From NCBI GenBank assembly GCA_009691245.1, contig SHUM01000007.1:1-64000 (forward strand): a DNA stretch of 64,000 nucleotides, given 5' to 3'. The notes under the pieces are model-generated. The model did no database searches, had not been told where the DNA came from, and saw only the letters and a list, made by a program, of their open reading frames with translations. The translations under genes and the position numbers were made by a program. Shown piece after piece: positions 50,798 through 58,957 of this stretch. This stretch comes from Acidobacteriota bacterium. GTDB lineage: Bacteria; Acidobacteriota; Terriglobia; 2-12-FULL-54-10. How positions within the stretch are numbered: the stretch's first letter is position 1; every line of letters starts with the position of its first letter.

Positions 50798-50826
50798 CGG
50801 TTCCAATCAAATATTTCCATCAAAAT

Positions 50827-52182
50827 TTATTCGCCGGCCCGGAACAACTCCTCGGAGAGATGCACTCCCGCACCGGCCAGCCGTTCCAGAAATGCCGGGC
50901 GATACCCTGTGGCCACAAATCTCCCAATCGTTCGGCGGTCTTCATCCATGCCCAATTTTTCAAACTTGAAGATATCCTCGACATGCACGCCTTCAGCGTC
51001 CTGCCCCGAGCCTTCCGCGATGGCTGAAATTTTTCGCGTGCCATCAATCTGCCGCGCGGTATGCACCACCACCTGAATGGCGGAAGCCGTCTGCTGGCGG
51101 ATGATGGGTTCGGTGAGACCCACGTTGGCCATCAGCACCATGGTCTCGATGCGATGGAAACAGTCGCGCGTGGAGTTGGCGTGGATGGTAGTCATTGACC
51201 CGTCGTGGCCTGTGTTCATGGCCTGCAACATGTCGAGCGCCTCGGCGCCGCGCGCCTCGCCCACGATGATGCGGTCGGGCCGCATACGCAGCGCGTTGAT
51301 CACCAGGTCGCGCTGGGTGATGGCTCCCTGGCCTTCAATGTTCGACGCGCGTGTCTCCAGGCGCACCACATGCCGCTGCTGCATCATCAACTCGGCGGTG
51401 TCCTCGATCGTAACAATACGCTCATCGTGCGGAATGAAACGCGACAGCGCATTGAGCAACGTGGTCTTCCCGCTACCGCTGCCGCCGCAGATGACAATGT
51501 TCAGCCGCGCCTTCACGCAGGCCCCGAGTACTTCCAGCATCGCCGGACTGAGCGTGCCATTTTTTACCAACTCCTCATTCTCCAGCACGCGACCACCGAA
51601 GCGGCGGATGGCCAGCGACGGGCCTTTCAACGCCACCGGCGGAATCGCCGCGGTAATGCGCGAGCCGTCCGCCAGGCGCGCATCCACAATGGGATTAGCC
51701 TCGTCCACGCGACGACCGGCGGCGGCGACCATCTTTTCGATGATATGCAGCAGGTGTCGGTTGTCCTTGAACTGTACCGCGCTGCGCTGCATCACGCCGT
51801 GGCGCTCAATGTAAACCTGACCACTGTTGTTCACCAGTATGTCGGTGATGGTGGGATCTTTCAGCAGCGGCTCCAGCGGGCCAAGGCCGAACACCTCATC
51901 AAGAATCTCCTCAATGACGCGGTCGCGCTCCGGCAGCGTCATCGGAATGTTTTCCTGCATCAGCAACTGCTCCACCGCGCTGCCAATCTCCACGCGCAGA
52001 CGGTCCTTGCCGATCAGCCGAAAGGTATCGGTGTTGAGCGAGCTCAGGAGCTTGCGATGCACCTTCGTCTTTAGTTCGACATAACGATCGGCAGTTGCGG
52101 CAAACCCGCGCGCCGGGCGAGCGACACGGGCCCTCGGGCTGAGTGGCGGGATGGTGGGCGAATTGGGAGGCTGTGTGGACAT
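50827..52182 (-). CDS. cpaF: Tad pilus ATPase TadA/CpaF
   Basis: A 451-residue secretion ATPase that powers Flp pilus assembly. Family segments: FGLGPLEPLLKDPTITDILVN, Walker A GGSGSGKTT, Walker B IIVGEARGAEALDML, and the glycine-rich stretch NTGHDGSMTTIHANS. A proline-rich N-terminal tail precedes the domain. ATG at 52182 is used; a TTG further up is possible. No clear ribosome site is seen, and the gene lies 24 bases after cpaE. Confidence 0.95.
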   Translation of the reverse strand: MSTQPPNSPTIPPLSPRARVARPARGFAATADRYVELKTKVHRKLLSSLNTDTFRLIGKDRLRVEIGSAVEQLLMQENIPMTLPERDRVIEEILDEVFGLGPLEPLLKDPTITDILVNNSGQVYIERHGVMQRSAVQFKDNRHLLHIIEKMVAAAGRRVDEANPIVDARLADGSRITAAIPPVALKGPSLAIRRFGGRVLENEELVKNGTLSPAMLEVLGACVKARLNIVICGGSGSGKTTLLNALSRFIPHDERIVTIEDTAELMMQQRHVVRLETRASNIEGQGAITQRDLVINALRMRPDRIIVGEARGAEALDMLQAMNTGHDGSMTTIHANSTRDCFHRIETMVLMANVGLTEPIIRQQTASAIQVVVHTARQIDGTRKISAIAEGSGQDAEGVHVEDIFKFEKLGMDEDRRTIGRFVATGYRPAFLERLAGAGVHLSEELFRAGE

Positions 52183-52206
52183 GATTTTTATGCAAACCAA
52201 ATGCAA

Positions 52207-53388
52207 TTACTTGCGTTTCGCGGCGGCTTCCTCGGGCGCGACGATGCCCAATTTTTTGGCGAAGGCTCGATACGACTTGCCCAGCTCCGTGTTGCCTTTC
52301 AACACCACGGGCCGCGCTTCGTGCAGCGCAGTGACCGCCTCATCATACTGATTGGGGAATCCCCAGAAGGGCGCGGCACCCAGCGTCTGCTGCACCTGCT
52401 CGGTGGAGGCGTTCACGCCGCGCCGCTTTTCATGGCGGTTCAGCAGCATCTTGACGGCTTCGGTGCCGAAGCCCATGCGCACCAGCGCGTTCATGAAGTG
52501 CTGCGTGTTGCGCACGGCGGCAAATTCCTGCGTGAGCACCAGGAAGATGGTCTCGGAGAGCTCCAGGCAGCTTTGCAGCAGGGCGTCCATATCACGTGAG
52601 CCGTCCACAATGACCACGTCGTAACGCTCGATCAGGAACGACCCGATCTCGCGAATGTGGTCCTCGGTGATGAAGCGCGACTTCTCCTGTTCATCCGGCG
52701 CGCAGAGCACGAAGAACCCCAGCGCGTCGCGGACCATGATGCCTTCCAGCATGGCGCGATCCAGTTGCGCGAGATTCTCGGCCACATCCGCGATGGAGTA
52801 TTGATGGCGTAGTCCAAGAAATGCGGCGGCATCGCCGGAATCAAAATCGAGATCGAGCAGCACGGTGGTCAGCCCCTGCTTGGCGCAAATGGCCGCGAAG
52901 TTTACCGCGCCAGTGGTGGTTCCCACACCGCCCTTCACTCCCACAAAGGTGTACATGCGGCCCATCTGGCGACCCACCAGGCTGGCACGCGCGCGATGCT
53001 GATCGAGCCGGGCCAGAGCCTCATTGAAATCCACACGCTTCAACGGTTGCGACAAAAAGTCAGCGCTGCCGAGGCGCATCCAATGGAGCAGCGACTCCGC
53101 GGAGTACTGCGCGTCGGAGAGAATGACGTAAGTTCCGGGCGAAGATTGCGTGATGTGCTCGAGCGCGCGCAGTCCATGCTCGGCATCGCCGGGAGCAAGG
53201 GATGAGATATCCAGCAGCACGGCGGCTTGCGGCTCCGACGCCAGGTCCTGCAAAATGCGCACGTGCAGATTCGGTCCCATCTCCTCATGCTCGGAGATGA
53301 CCGACGCGCCGGGAAAGTGCGAGGCCTGCTCCCGAACGAAATCACGGAAGCGAGGCTCCGCGCTGGCCACAATTAAATGTACCGCCAT
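52207..53388 (-). CDS. cpaE: Tad pilus localisation protein CpaE/TadZ
   Basis: A 393-residue protein of the MinD/ParA-like family. An atypical receiver domain (about 1-130) lacks some acidic-pocket residues, as is usual in CpaE. The ATPase domain starts at FVGVKGGVGTTT, a deviant Walker A, and continues with LLDLDFDSGDAAAFLGL and the VVIVDGSRDMD segment. It positions the pilus machinery at a pole. GAGGTG precedes the ATG. Short tandem repeats lie just upstream. Confidence 0.93.
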   Translation of the reverse strand: MAVHLIVASAEPRFRDFVREQASHFPGASVISEHEEMGPNLHVRILQDLASEPQAAVLLDISSLAPGDAEHGLRALEHITQSSPGTYVILSDAQYSAESLLHWMRLGSADFLSQPLKRVDFNEALARLDQHRARASLVGRQMGRMYTFVGVKGGVGTTTGAVNFAAICAKQGLTTVLLDLDFDSGDAAAFLGLRHQYSIADVAENLAQLDRAMLEGIMVRDALGFFVLCAPDEQEKSRFITEDHIREIGSFLIERYDVVIVDGSRDMDALLQSCLELSETIFLVLTQEFAAVRNTQHFMNALVRMGFGTEAVKMLLNRHEKRRGVNASTEQVQQTLGAAPFWGFPNQYDEAVTALHEARPVVLKGNTELGKSYRAFAKKLGIVAPEEAAAKRK

Positions 53389-53402
53389 AACACCTCGTCA
53401 GT

Positions 53403-53435
53403 CACACTAGGCACACTAGGCACACTAGGCACACT
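53403..53435. repeat. 9-base tandem repeat upstream of cpaE
   Basis: CACACTAGG occurs three times in direct succession (53403-53429) followed by a partial CACACT. It lies in the 66-base gap between the stop of a tadE gene and cpaE. The unit is not the length of a codon-neutral leader and may vary by slipped-strand copying. Confidence 0.8.
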
Positions 53436-53454
53436 TCAAAAATTCCGAGCTTGC

Positions 53455-53967
53455 TTACGGCTCGGGCGTTCCGCCGTCCTGATTGGCTCCCACGCTCTCC
53501 ATCTCCACCGTGGTTGCAAACGACGGCACGCTCAACGGAGAAAAGCCCAGCGTCGGCAGAATGTGCCCGAACTGATAGCCGCTGATGCTCACCGTAACCG
53601 AGTCGGGCGCGGCGCCAGGAGAGCAGGATTCCGAGCCGGAAAACTGAGTGCTCTCCTGCGTCGCGAAATCCTGCGTCCAGTAGGCGACTTGAATCTGCGC
53701 CCCGCCGTCGGAGAGCCGCGGGCGATCGAGGAACGGTGGCGAGTTGTTCTGCATCCATGTGATCACGTTCGATCCGGCATCGTCCACCCAGCAATGCGTC
53801 GCCGCGTAACGCGCGCCCTGCCGCGTGAGCGTCGCCAGCGAATGATATGTCCAGGCCAGCTCGGCGAAGGCGATCAACCCCAGCGAGAGCGGGATCAATC
53901 CGGCAATCAGCACCAGCGCGAATTCCACGTTGGCCTGCCCGCGCTGTCCTGACATGTGCCCTAACAT
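53455..53967 (-). CDS. tadE: TadE-like pseudopilin (first copy)
   Basis: A 170-residue protein with the prepilin-type N-terminus GQANVEFALVLIAGLIPLSLG: glycine before the cleavage position, the glutamate at +5 and a hydrophobic segment. Two cysteines lie in the outer part. I prefer the ATG at 53967, which has AGGCGG seven bases upstream, to a GTG six codons earlier that overlaps the preceding gene. TadE proteins are minor pilins of the Flp pilus cleaved by CpaA/TadV. Confidence 0.9.
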   Translation of the reverse strand: MLGHMSGQRGQANVEFALVLIAGLIPLSLGLIAFAELAWTYHSLATLTRQGARYAATHCWVDDAGSNVITWMQNNSPPFLDRPRLSDGGAQIQVAYWTQDFATQESTQFSGSESCSPGAAPDSVTVSISGYQFGHILPTLGFSPLSVPSFATTVEMESVGANQDGGTPEP

Positions 53968-53977
53968 CTTTCGCCGC

Positions 53978-54505
53978 CTACTCACCCGTCACCGCCATGC
54001 GCACCGAAACGCGCAAGGGAATCGATCCAATGGTAACGAATGGAAACCGCACATCCACGGGAAACCCCGCCGCGCCAAGATTCACCACCACATAATCCGG
54101 TGCGCGCCCGCTGCTGGTGATGTCGCAACTGGCGGCGTCCTCGGAGCAAAGACATTGCTCGACCACCGGAGGATCCGAGACCACGCGCTCCGGAAGAATC
54201 TGGATCATCTCCGGCGTCAGTCCGTTCACCACAGCCGTTCCGCTGCCTTCCAGATTACCGAAGACAATATAATTGCGGGCGTTCAGGAATGACTCATTCT
54301 GATCGTCGCAATAGTTCACTTGGTTCGTCCGCGCGATAAATCCGGCGCCACCGCGCAGGGCTTTCTGCAAAGTATGGTAGACGTAAAACACGCGGGCGAT
54401 CTGCACGATGCCGAACAGCAGAAGCATCATCACCGGCAGCATCAGCGCAAACTCCACCGCCGACTGCCCGTGTTCCCCGCCCCTGCGATTCTTAGCGTTC
54501 ATCAT
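53978..54505 (-). CDS. TadE-like pseudopilin (second copy)
   Basis: A 175-residue protein with the prepilin motif GQSAVEFALMLPVMMLLLFG and the TadE-type glutamate. The C-terminal part has several cysteines (CLCSEDAASCD). Starts at 54505 or the next ATG at 54502 are equally possible. It is more distant from the first copy than expected for a recent duplication. A palindromic element lies between it and tadG. Confidence 0.88.
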   Translation of the reverse strand: MMNAKNRRGGEHGQSAVEFALMLPVMMLLLFGIVQIARVFYVYHTLQKALRGGAGFIARTNQVNYCDDQNESFLNARNYIVFGNLEGSGTAVVNGLTPEMIQILPERVVSDPPVVEQCLCSEDAASCDITSSGRAPDYVVVNLGAAGFPVDVRFPFVTIGSIPLRVSVRMAVTGE

Positions 54506-54537
54506 CACATCGTATCCGCTTGCCGCCGCGCGAACAA

Positions 54538-54612
54538 AGCCGCGACCGGAAGGAAGCGGTCCCATGAAGTACGATATGCAATCCAACCACCGCTCCCTTC
54601 CGGTCGCGGCTC
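54538..54612. repeat. Palindromic element, AGCCGCGACCGG family, copy 4
   Basis: The left arm AGCCGCGACCGGAAGGAAGC and the right arm ACCGCTCCCTTCC-GGTCGCGGCT are inverse complements with a loop of about 30 bases. It fills the gap between a tadE gene and tadG on the Tad locus. Arms are closest to copy 3 at 47802. Confidence 0.85.
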
Positions 54613-54636
54613 TGTTACACGTGCCCGCAAAACGGC

Positions 54637-55950
54637 CTAATGAAGAACGGTCCTGCCCACGCCACGCGTCACGTTGCACGTCCCCGCCGCCGTGCCCGCG
54701 CGCACCGGGACCGGCGCGCCGATGTACTGCGCACGAAAAGCCGCGCGCGACGCCACCGCTCCAGCGATGGGACCAAGACCCGCGATGGCCGCTGCGTTTT
54801 GCATAAAGAATTGGCGGAAGCCGAGCACGTTCAAGGTGTCAGCGGCATCCACCACGGCGACGGTCAGCACGCGGCGCGTGTTGCCGTCATAGTCCTGCGC
54901 ATACTCCTGCAACACGGCGGATTCACCCGTGTCGTTATCGGCGACGAACAGCGGACTCAGCACATCGACGCCGGGAATATTCGCACAGACATTGGTGGAA
55001 AAATCCACGCCGAAGCGCGTGTTCAATCCACACAGCAGATCGCGCCCACCGTTGTTGCAGACCGGCGGCAGCGTGTCGACGAGCAGAGCTTCCTGCGCCG
55101 CGATGAGCACACAGCCCGGCGGGTCCAGATCGCTCCGGCTGGAGCTGCCGCCCGCGCCCAGGCGGAACAACTCTTCCTCGGCATCGAGACTCGCGGCGCC
55201 GGAGAGATGATTCAGCAAAACATACTGGACCGAAGCGATGGTCTCAGGCAGAGGAGCCTGAACGCCCGCTTGACATCCGCCGAGTCCCACAAATTGCTGC
55301 GCGGGATTCATGTACAGCGTGTAGTTCTCAGCCAGCGTGAAACCAAACTCCTCCGTGTCGGTCGCATCAACCGCCACCACGGCTAGCGCGTCAATGCCGC
55401 AAGCGGAACACAGAGGCCCGCCGATGCCAGCCACCGCGGCGGTGACCACGGACTCCGTTTCACGCTCGGGGCTCAACAATCGCGCGAACCACACGGGAGC
55501 CTCGGCGCGCACCTCGGTGCGGACGTACTTGGCCTGATCGCCGGTCTGCCCGCCGTTCGAGTTAATGCGCGCATCGGCCAGCGTCGCGAAGTAATCCGTG
55601 CTCAGCTCCGTCGCCAGCGTAGTGCCCGCAATGCCGATTTGACTGAGACCCAGATTGAAGCGGTTGTCGTTGAGGCTGGTCGAGTCAAACGTCACAGTGA
55701 ATTGGTCGGCGGCATGAGCCTGCGAATTGGCCGTGCCGATCAACCGCGTCGCGGCGGCCAGCGCGCCGGCATCGGCGGCGGTCTGCAACTCGGCCTGGAT
55801 CAGGTAGAGACGCCCCACGTCAATGGCCAGAGTCATAAAGGCAAACGTCGCCAGGATCATCAGCAGCAGGAAAATGGCCGCCGAGCCATTAGAGTTCCGC
55901 CTCGGCCTAAGCCTCAGCTGGCGATGGTGATGGCCAGGGCGTTCCTTCAA
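54637..55950 (-). CDS. TadG-like pilus assembly protein
   Basis: A 437-residue protein with an N-terminal membrane segment (SAAIFLLLMILATFAFMTLAID) and the TadG family pattern VGRLYLIQAELQTAADAGALAAATRL. The large periplasmic part contains several cysteine pairs. The start is TTG at 55950. The codon overlaps the TGA of cpaC (TTGA) and GGAG lies seven bases upstream, so translation is coupled. Family role is pilus assembly at the envelope. Confidence 0.85.
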   Translation of the reverse strand: MKERPGHHHRQLRLRPRRNSNGSAAIFLLLMILATFAFMTLAIDVGRLYLIQAELQTAADAGALAAATRLIGTANSQAHAADQFTVTFDSTSLNDNRFNLGLSQIGIAGTTLATELSTDYFATLADARINSNGGQTGDQAKYVRTEVRAEAPVWFARLLSPERETESVVTAAVAGIGGPLCSACGIDALAVVAVDATDTEEFGFTLAENYTLYMNPAQQFVGLGGCQAGVQAPLPETIASVQYVLLNHLSGAASLDAEEELFRLGAGGSSSRSDLDPPGCVLIAAQEALLVDTLPPVCNNGGRDLLCGLNTRFGVDFSTNVCANIPGVDVLSPLFVADNDTGESAVLQEYAQDYDGNTRRVLTVAVVDAADTLNVLGFRQFFMQNAAAIAGLGPIAGAVASRAAFRAQYIGAPVPVRAGTAAGTCNVTRGVGRTVLH

Positions 55951-57443
55951 CGCTGCTCTCCTTCAGGATTCTCCAACCCCAGCGGGCCGCTGAACGTCGG
56001 AGTAGGCGCCGAAGTATTGCCTGGGTCCGCCTCCGGAGAGGTGTCCAGGAACGGTCTGGGGAAATCCGGCAGTGCGGGCTGCTGGCCCGCCGGATAGGGC
56101 TTCACAAAGGTCGGCGTTACCACCACCAGCAGCTCGGTGTTGGTCTTGTTCTGCGAGCGCGATCGGAACAGGCGACCGAGAATGGGCACGTCACCGAAGC
56201 CGGGAACTTTGCTCATGACCTCGGTAACGCGATTGTCGATCAATCCCGCGATGGCGAAACTCTCGCCCTCGCGCAGGTCCACCTCAGTCTCGGCGCGGCG
56301 CGTGCTGATGGCCGGAATCAGGAATCCCTGAATGGTCAGGGCGTTGGCAAAATCCAGCGCGCTGACTTCCGGGCGCACCTTCAGGTGAATCATCCCGGCG
56401 GCATCCACCGTGGGCGTGAAGTTCAGGCGCACGCCGAACTCACGAAACTGAATGGTTACGACCGGCGCCGAGGCCCCGCCCGAGCCCGTGCTGGTGATCA
56501 CCGGAAACGGAAACTCGCCGCCGGCCAGAAAGCTGGCCTCCTTCCCGCTGATGGTAACCAGGTTTGGTTCGGCGAGAATTTCGAGCAGGTTCCTGTTTTG
56601 CAGCAGGCGCAGCGTCGCGCCGAAGTTCAGGTCGGGGCGGAAGGCGAAGATGTTGAGCAGATCGCTGACGCTGACTGTCTGGCTGCCCAGATCGGGCTGC
56701 CCGTCGGGACCGGGCTGCAATTGCAACTGCCCCAGCCTCGGGAACTGGAATTGCTGCGTAGTGGCCGTGCCGAGTAGCTTGCTGTTGGTGCTGAACAGAT
56801 TCACGCCCAATTCGCTCAAGCCAGCGCGGTCGATGGTGGCGAACTTCACCTGCAACATCACCTGGCGATTCACCGGCGGGGGCGATTGCAGCAGATTCAC
56901 CACGCTCTTGGCGTAGATGGCGGCGATGGCCGCGGCCTGGCGCGAGGCCTCCTGGTCGGAGACCACGCCGGTGAGCAGCACGGCGTCCTTGCTGAGGGAA
57001 ATCTGCACCGGTTCGCTGGGCAGATTCGCTTTCATCTGACGGGTAATCTCTTCCAGGTCGGGCTGCACGGTGACTTCAAACCGTGAGACGTTTTCGCCGT
57101 GCCACACCATCGCCGTGGTAACGCCGGGAGTGCGGGCGTTGATGACCACGTCATGGGGCGAGACGACTACGGCGTCGGCAATCTCCGGATCGGAGACGGA
57201 GACGCGGGAGACCGCATCGGTGAACTGCTGAAGATCACCGCGCCCGACCTTCAATTGAATTTCCAGTTGCGCCAATTGAGTGGCCGGCTTCGACATCGAG
57301 GGAGTTGGCTCGGGCGGAGTTGCGGGTTCTGTAGTGACGGACTCCGCCGGTGCGGGCTGCTGGGCGCTGGTGAGCCTGGCGTTTGCAAACCAAGCCACGG
57401 CGGCAAGTGCCACGAGCATGAGCAAGCTGTTGCGAGTCATCAT
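55947..57443 (-). CDS. cpaC: Tad pilus outer-membrane secretin CpaC/RcpA
   Basis: A 498-residue secretin. A signal peptide (LLMLVALAAVAWFANARLTSAQ) precedes the RcpA/CpaC N-terminal domain (LEIQLKVGRGDLQQF, VVVSPHDVVINARTPGVTTAMVW), a BON/N-domain, and the secretin core (ILAEPNLVTISGKEASFLAGGEFPFPV; SVSDLLNIFAF; LREGESFAIAGLI). The C-terminal tail is proline-rich. It begins two bases past the cpaB stop and overlaps tadG by four bases. Confidence 0.95.
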   Translation of the reverse strand: MMTRNSLLMLVALAAVAWFANARLTSAQQPAPAESVTTEPATPPEPTPSMSKPATQLAQLEIQLKVGRGDLQQFTDAVSRVSVSDPEIADAVVVSPHDVVINARTPGVTTAMVWHGENVSRFEVTVQPDLEEITRQMKANLPSEPVQISLSKDAVLLTGVVSDQEASRQAAAIAAIYAKSVVNLLQSPPPVNRQVMLQVKFATIDRAGLSELGVNLFSTNSKLLGTATTQQFQFPRLGQLQLQPGPDGQPDLGSQTVSVSDLLNIFAFRPDLNFGATLRLLQNRNLLEILAEPNLVTISGKEASFLAGGEFPFPVITSTGSGGASAPVVTIQFREFGVRLNFTPTVDAAGMIHLKVRPEVSALDFANALTIQGFLIPAISTRRAETEVDLREGESFAIAGLIDNRVTEVMSKVPGFGDVPILGRLFRSRSQNKTNTELLVVVTPTFVKPYPAGQQPALPDFPRPFLDTSPEADPGNTSAPTPTFSGPLGLENPEGEQR

Positions 57444-57444
57444 A

Positions 57445-58341
57445 TTATTTAGCGACGTTGCCGGGCGGCTGGCTGGGCCCCGTGATAAATGTCTCTTCCG
57501 TTAATTTTGATCCACGAAATACTTTGACCACCACTTCACCGGGACCGGGCCGCCGGGCACCGGAACGATTGTTCGCCTGCGCCGGCGGGGTCGCCGGCAC
57601 GGGACGCGCTACCGGACGCACCGGTTCGTGTATCCCCAGATCTTCAGCAATGGTCGGCTCGGAGTCTTCCAGAACCTCCGAGTCCAGAGGGTTGCGCAGC
57701 GCCAGCTGAATCTTGCCGCGCTGCATGGCCAGAGTGATCCTCTCGGCCTGCTCCTGCGAGACCAGCAAGGTGGCCACGGTGGCGGGGCGAGGGTCGCGCG
57801 CGGCAGCGGTTTCAGTCGTGGCGGGAGTAGGACTAATTTGTTTGCCGAAAGCAATGACCTTGATGTTTTGGAGAAGCGTCTTGGTGGCCGAATCGCCGTT
57901 GCTGAAAGCTCGTGTGTAGAGCACATCAACATGAGTCCCCGGCTGAATGAAGCCGCCGACGGAAGAAATCTCGTTCACTTGAACGGCCACGGCACGCAGG
58001 CCCGGCTCGATCATCGCCGTCAGCCCCTCGCCACCGCCTTTGGGCGTGAGCCGTGCGTCCAGGATCAGCTCTCCCGCCGACACTCCGGCGATGAGCGCAC
58101 GATCCGCGACATCTTCCACTTTCAGGAACGCACCTTCGGGGACGTCGCCTTGTTCGAGCGCGATCATCTTCAGATCGGCCACTGCAAGTTTCTGTCCCAA
58201 GGGAAGCTGCCGCGCGGCGGCGACCACGCGCGTAACGGCGCGCTGCTCCGGCACGGCGGAGCGGCGGTAGACCCACCAACTCAATCCCAGGGCGGAGACC
58301 CAAGCCACCGCGAATGCCAGCAATACCTGATGCCGCTGCAT
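57445..58341 (-). CDS. cpaB: Tad pilus assembly protein CpaB/RcpC
   Basis: A 298-residue protein with an N-terminal membrane segment (VLLAFAVAWVSALGLSWWVY) and a SAF-type domain (RQLPLGQKLAVADLKMIALE; PGTHVDVLYTR). The family is periplasmic and supports secretin function. AAGGGGAA precedes the ATG, which decides for 58341 over an ATG 20 codons upstream that overlaps cpaA. It lies between cpaA and cpaC. Confidence 0.9.
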   Translation of the reverse strand: MQRHQVLLAFAVAWVSALGLSWWVYRRSAVPEQRAVTRVVAAARQLPLGQKLAVADLKMIALEQGDVPEGAFLKVEDVADRALIAGVSAGELILDARLTPKGGGEGLTAMIEPGLRAVAVQVNEISSVGGFIQPGTHVDVLYTRAFSNGDSATKTLLQNIKVIAFGKQISPTPATTETAAARDPRPATVATLLVSQEQAERITLAMQRGKIQLALRNPLDSEVLEDSEPTIAEDLGIHEPVRPVARPVPATPPAQANNRSGARRPGPGEVVVKVFRGSKLTEETFITGPSQPPGNVAK

Positions 58342-58393
58342 AGTTCCCCTTACCGCCAATTCCAGATTCCGAATTCCAGATTCCGAAGCAACA

Positions 58394-58957
58394 TCATCCA
58401 ATCGGCGTGCGGCTGGCGAATAGAAACACCAGCGTGCCGGTGGCGATCACCGCGCCATACGGCAAACGCAGCGCGCCCGGTGCCTGGCGATTGCTGCGTT
58501 GCTGAATGCCGCTCCAGTTGAGTCGCGCGAAACTTCCTGGCAGTTCGGCGAGCAGGCCCGTGGTGCGCGCCAAAGTCTGTCCGATACGTCCACGCGCGGC
58601 GGCCATTGCCAGCGCGGCAATTCCGCCGAACAGGCCAGTCAGCACGAAGATCACCAACAACGCCTGCGGCCCGGAGATCGCGCCCACCGCGGCGAGCAGC
58701 TTCACATCGCCGCCGCCCATGCCGCCGGTTAAGTAGATGGCCATCAGAATTCCCGCGCCGAGCAGAGCGCCCGCCAGCGAAGACGTGAGACCCGCCCAGC
58801 CATGAAAGTAAGTATTCAGTATTACGCCCGCGGCAAATCCCGAGGCTGGAATCCAGTTCGGGATGCGGCGCGACTTTAGATCCGTGAAGGCGGCGGACAC
58901 CACCAGCACGGCGAGAAAAAGTTGCAGGATAGACGGCATGACGGCTGGCATGCTCAT
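58394..58957 (-). CDS. cpaA: Tad prepilin peptidase CpaA/TadV
   Basis: A 187-residue membrane aspartyl peptidase (A24 family) that cleaves the leader of Flp and TadE pilins. The two aspartate sites are visible: FTDLKSRRIPN and GGMGGGDVKLLAAVG, the latter with the GGGDxK signature. About six membrane segments. A C-terminal extension after the sixth is mildly longer than in minimal TadV. The ATG overlaps the stop of the preceding membrane-protein gene (ATGA). Confidence 0.93.
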   Translation of the reverse strand: MSMPAVMPSILQLFLAVLVVSAAFTDLKSRRIPNWIPASGFAAGVILNTYFHGWAGLTSSLAGALLGAGILMAIYLTGGMGGGDVKLLAAVGAISGPQALLVIFVLTGLFGGIAALAMAAARGRIGQTLARTTGLLAELPGSFARLNWSGIQQRSNRQAPGALRLPYGAVIATGTLVFLFASRTPIG

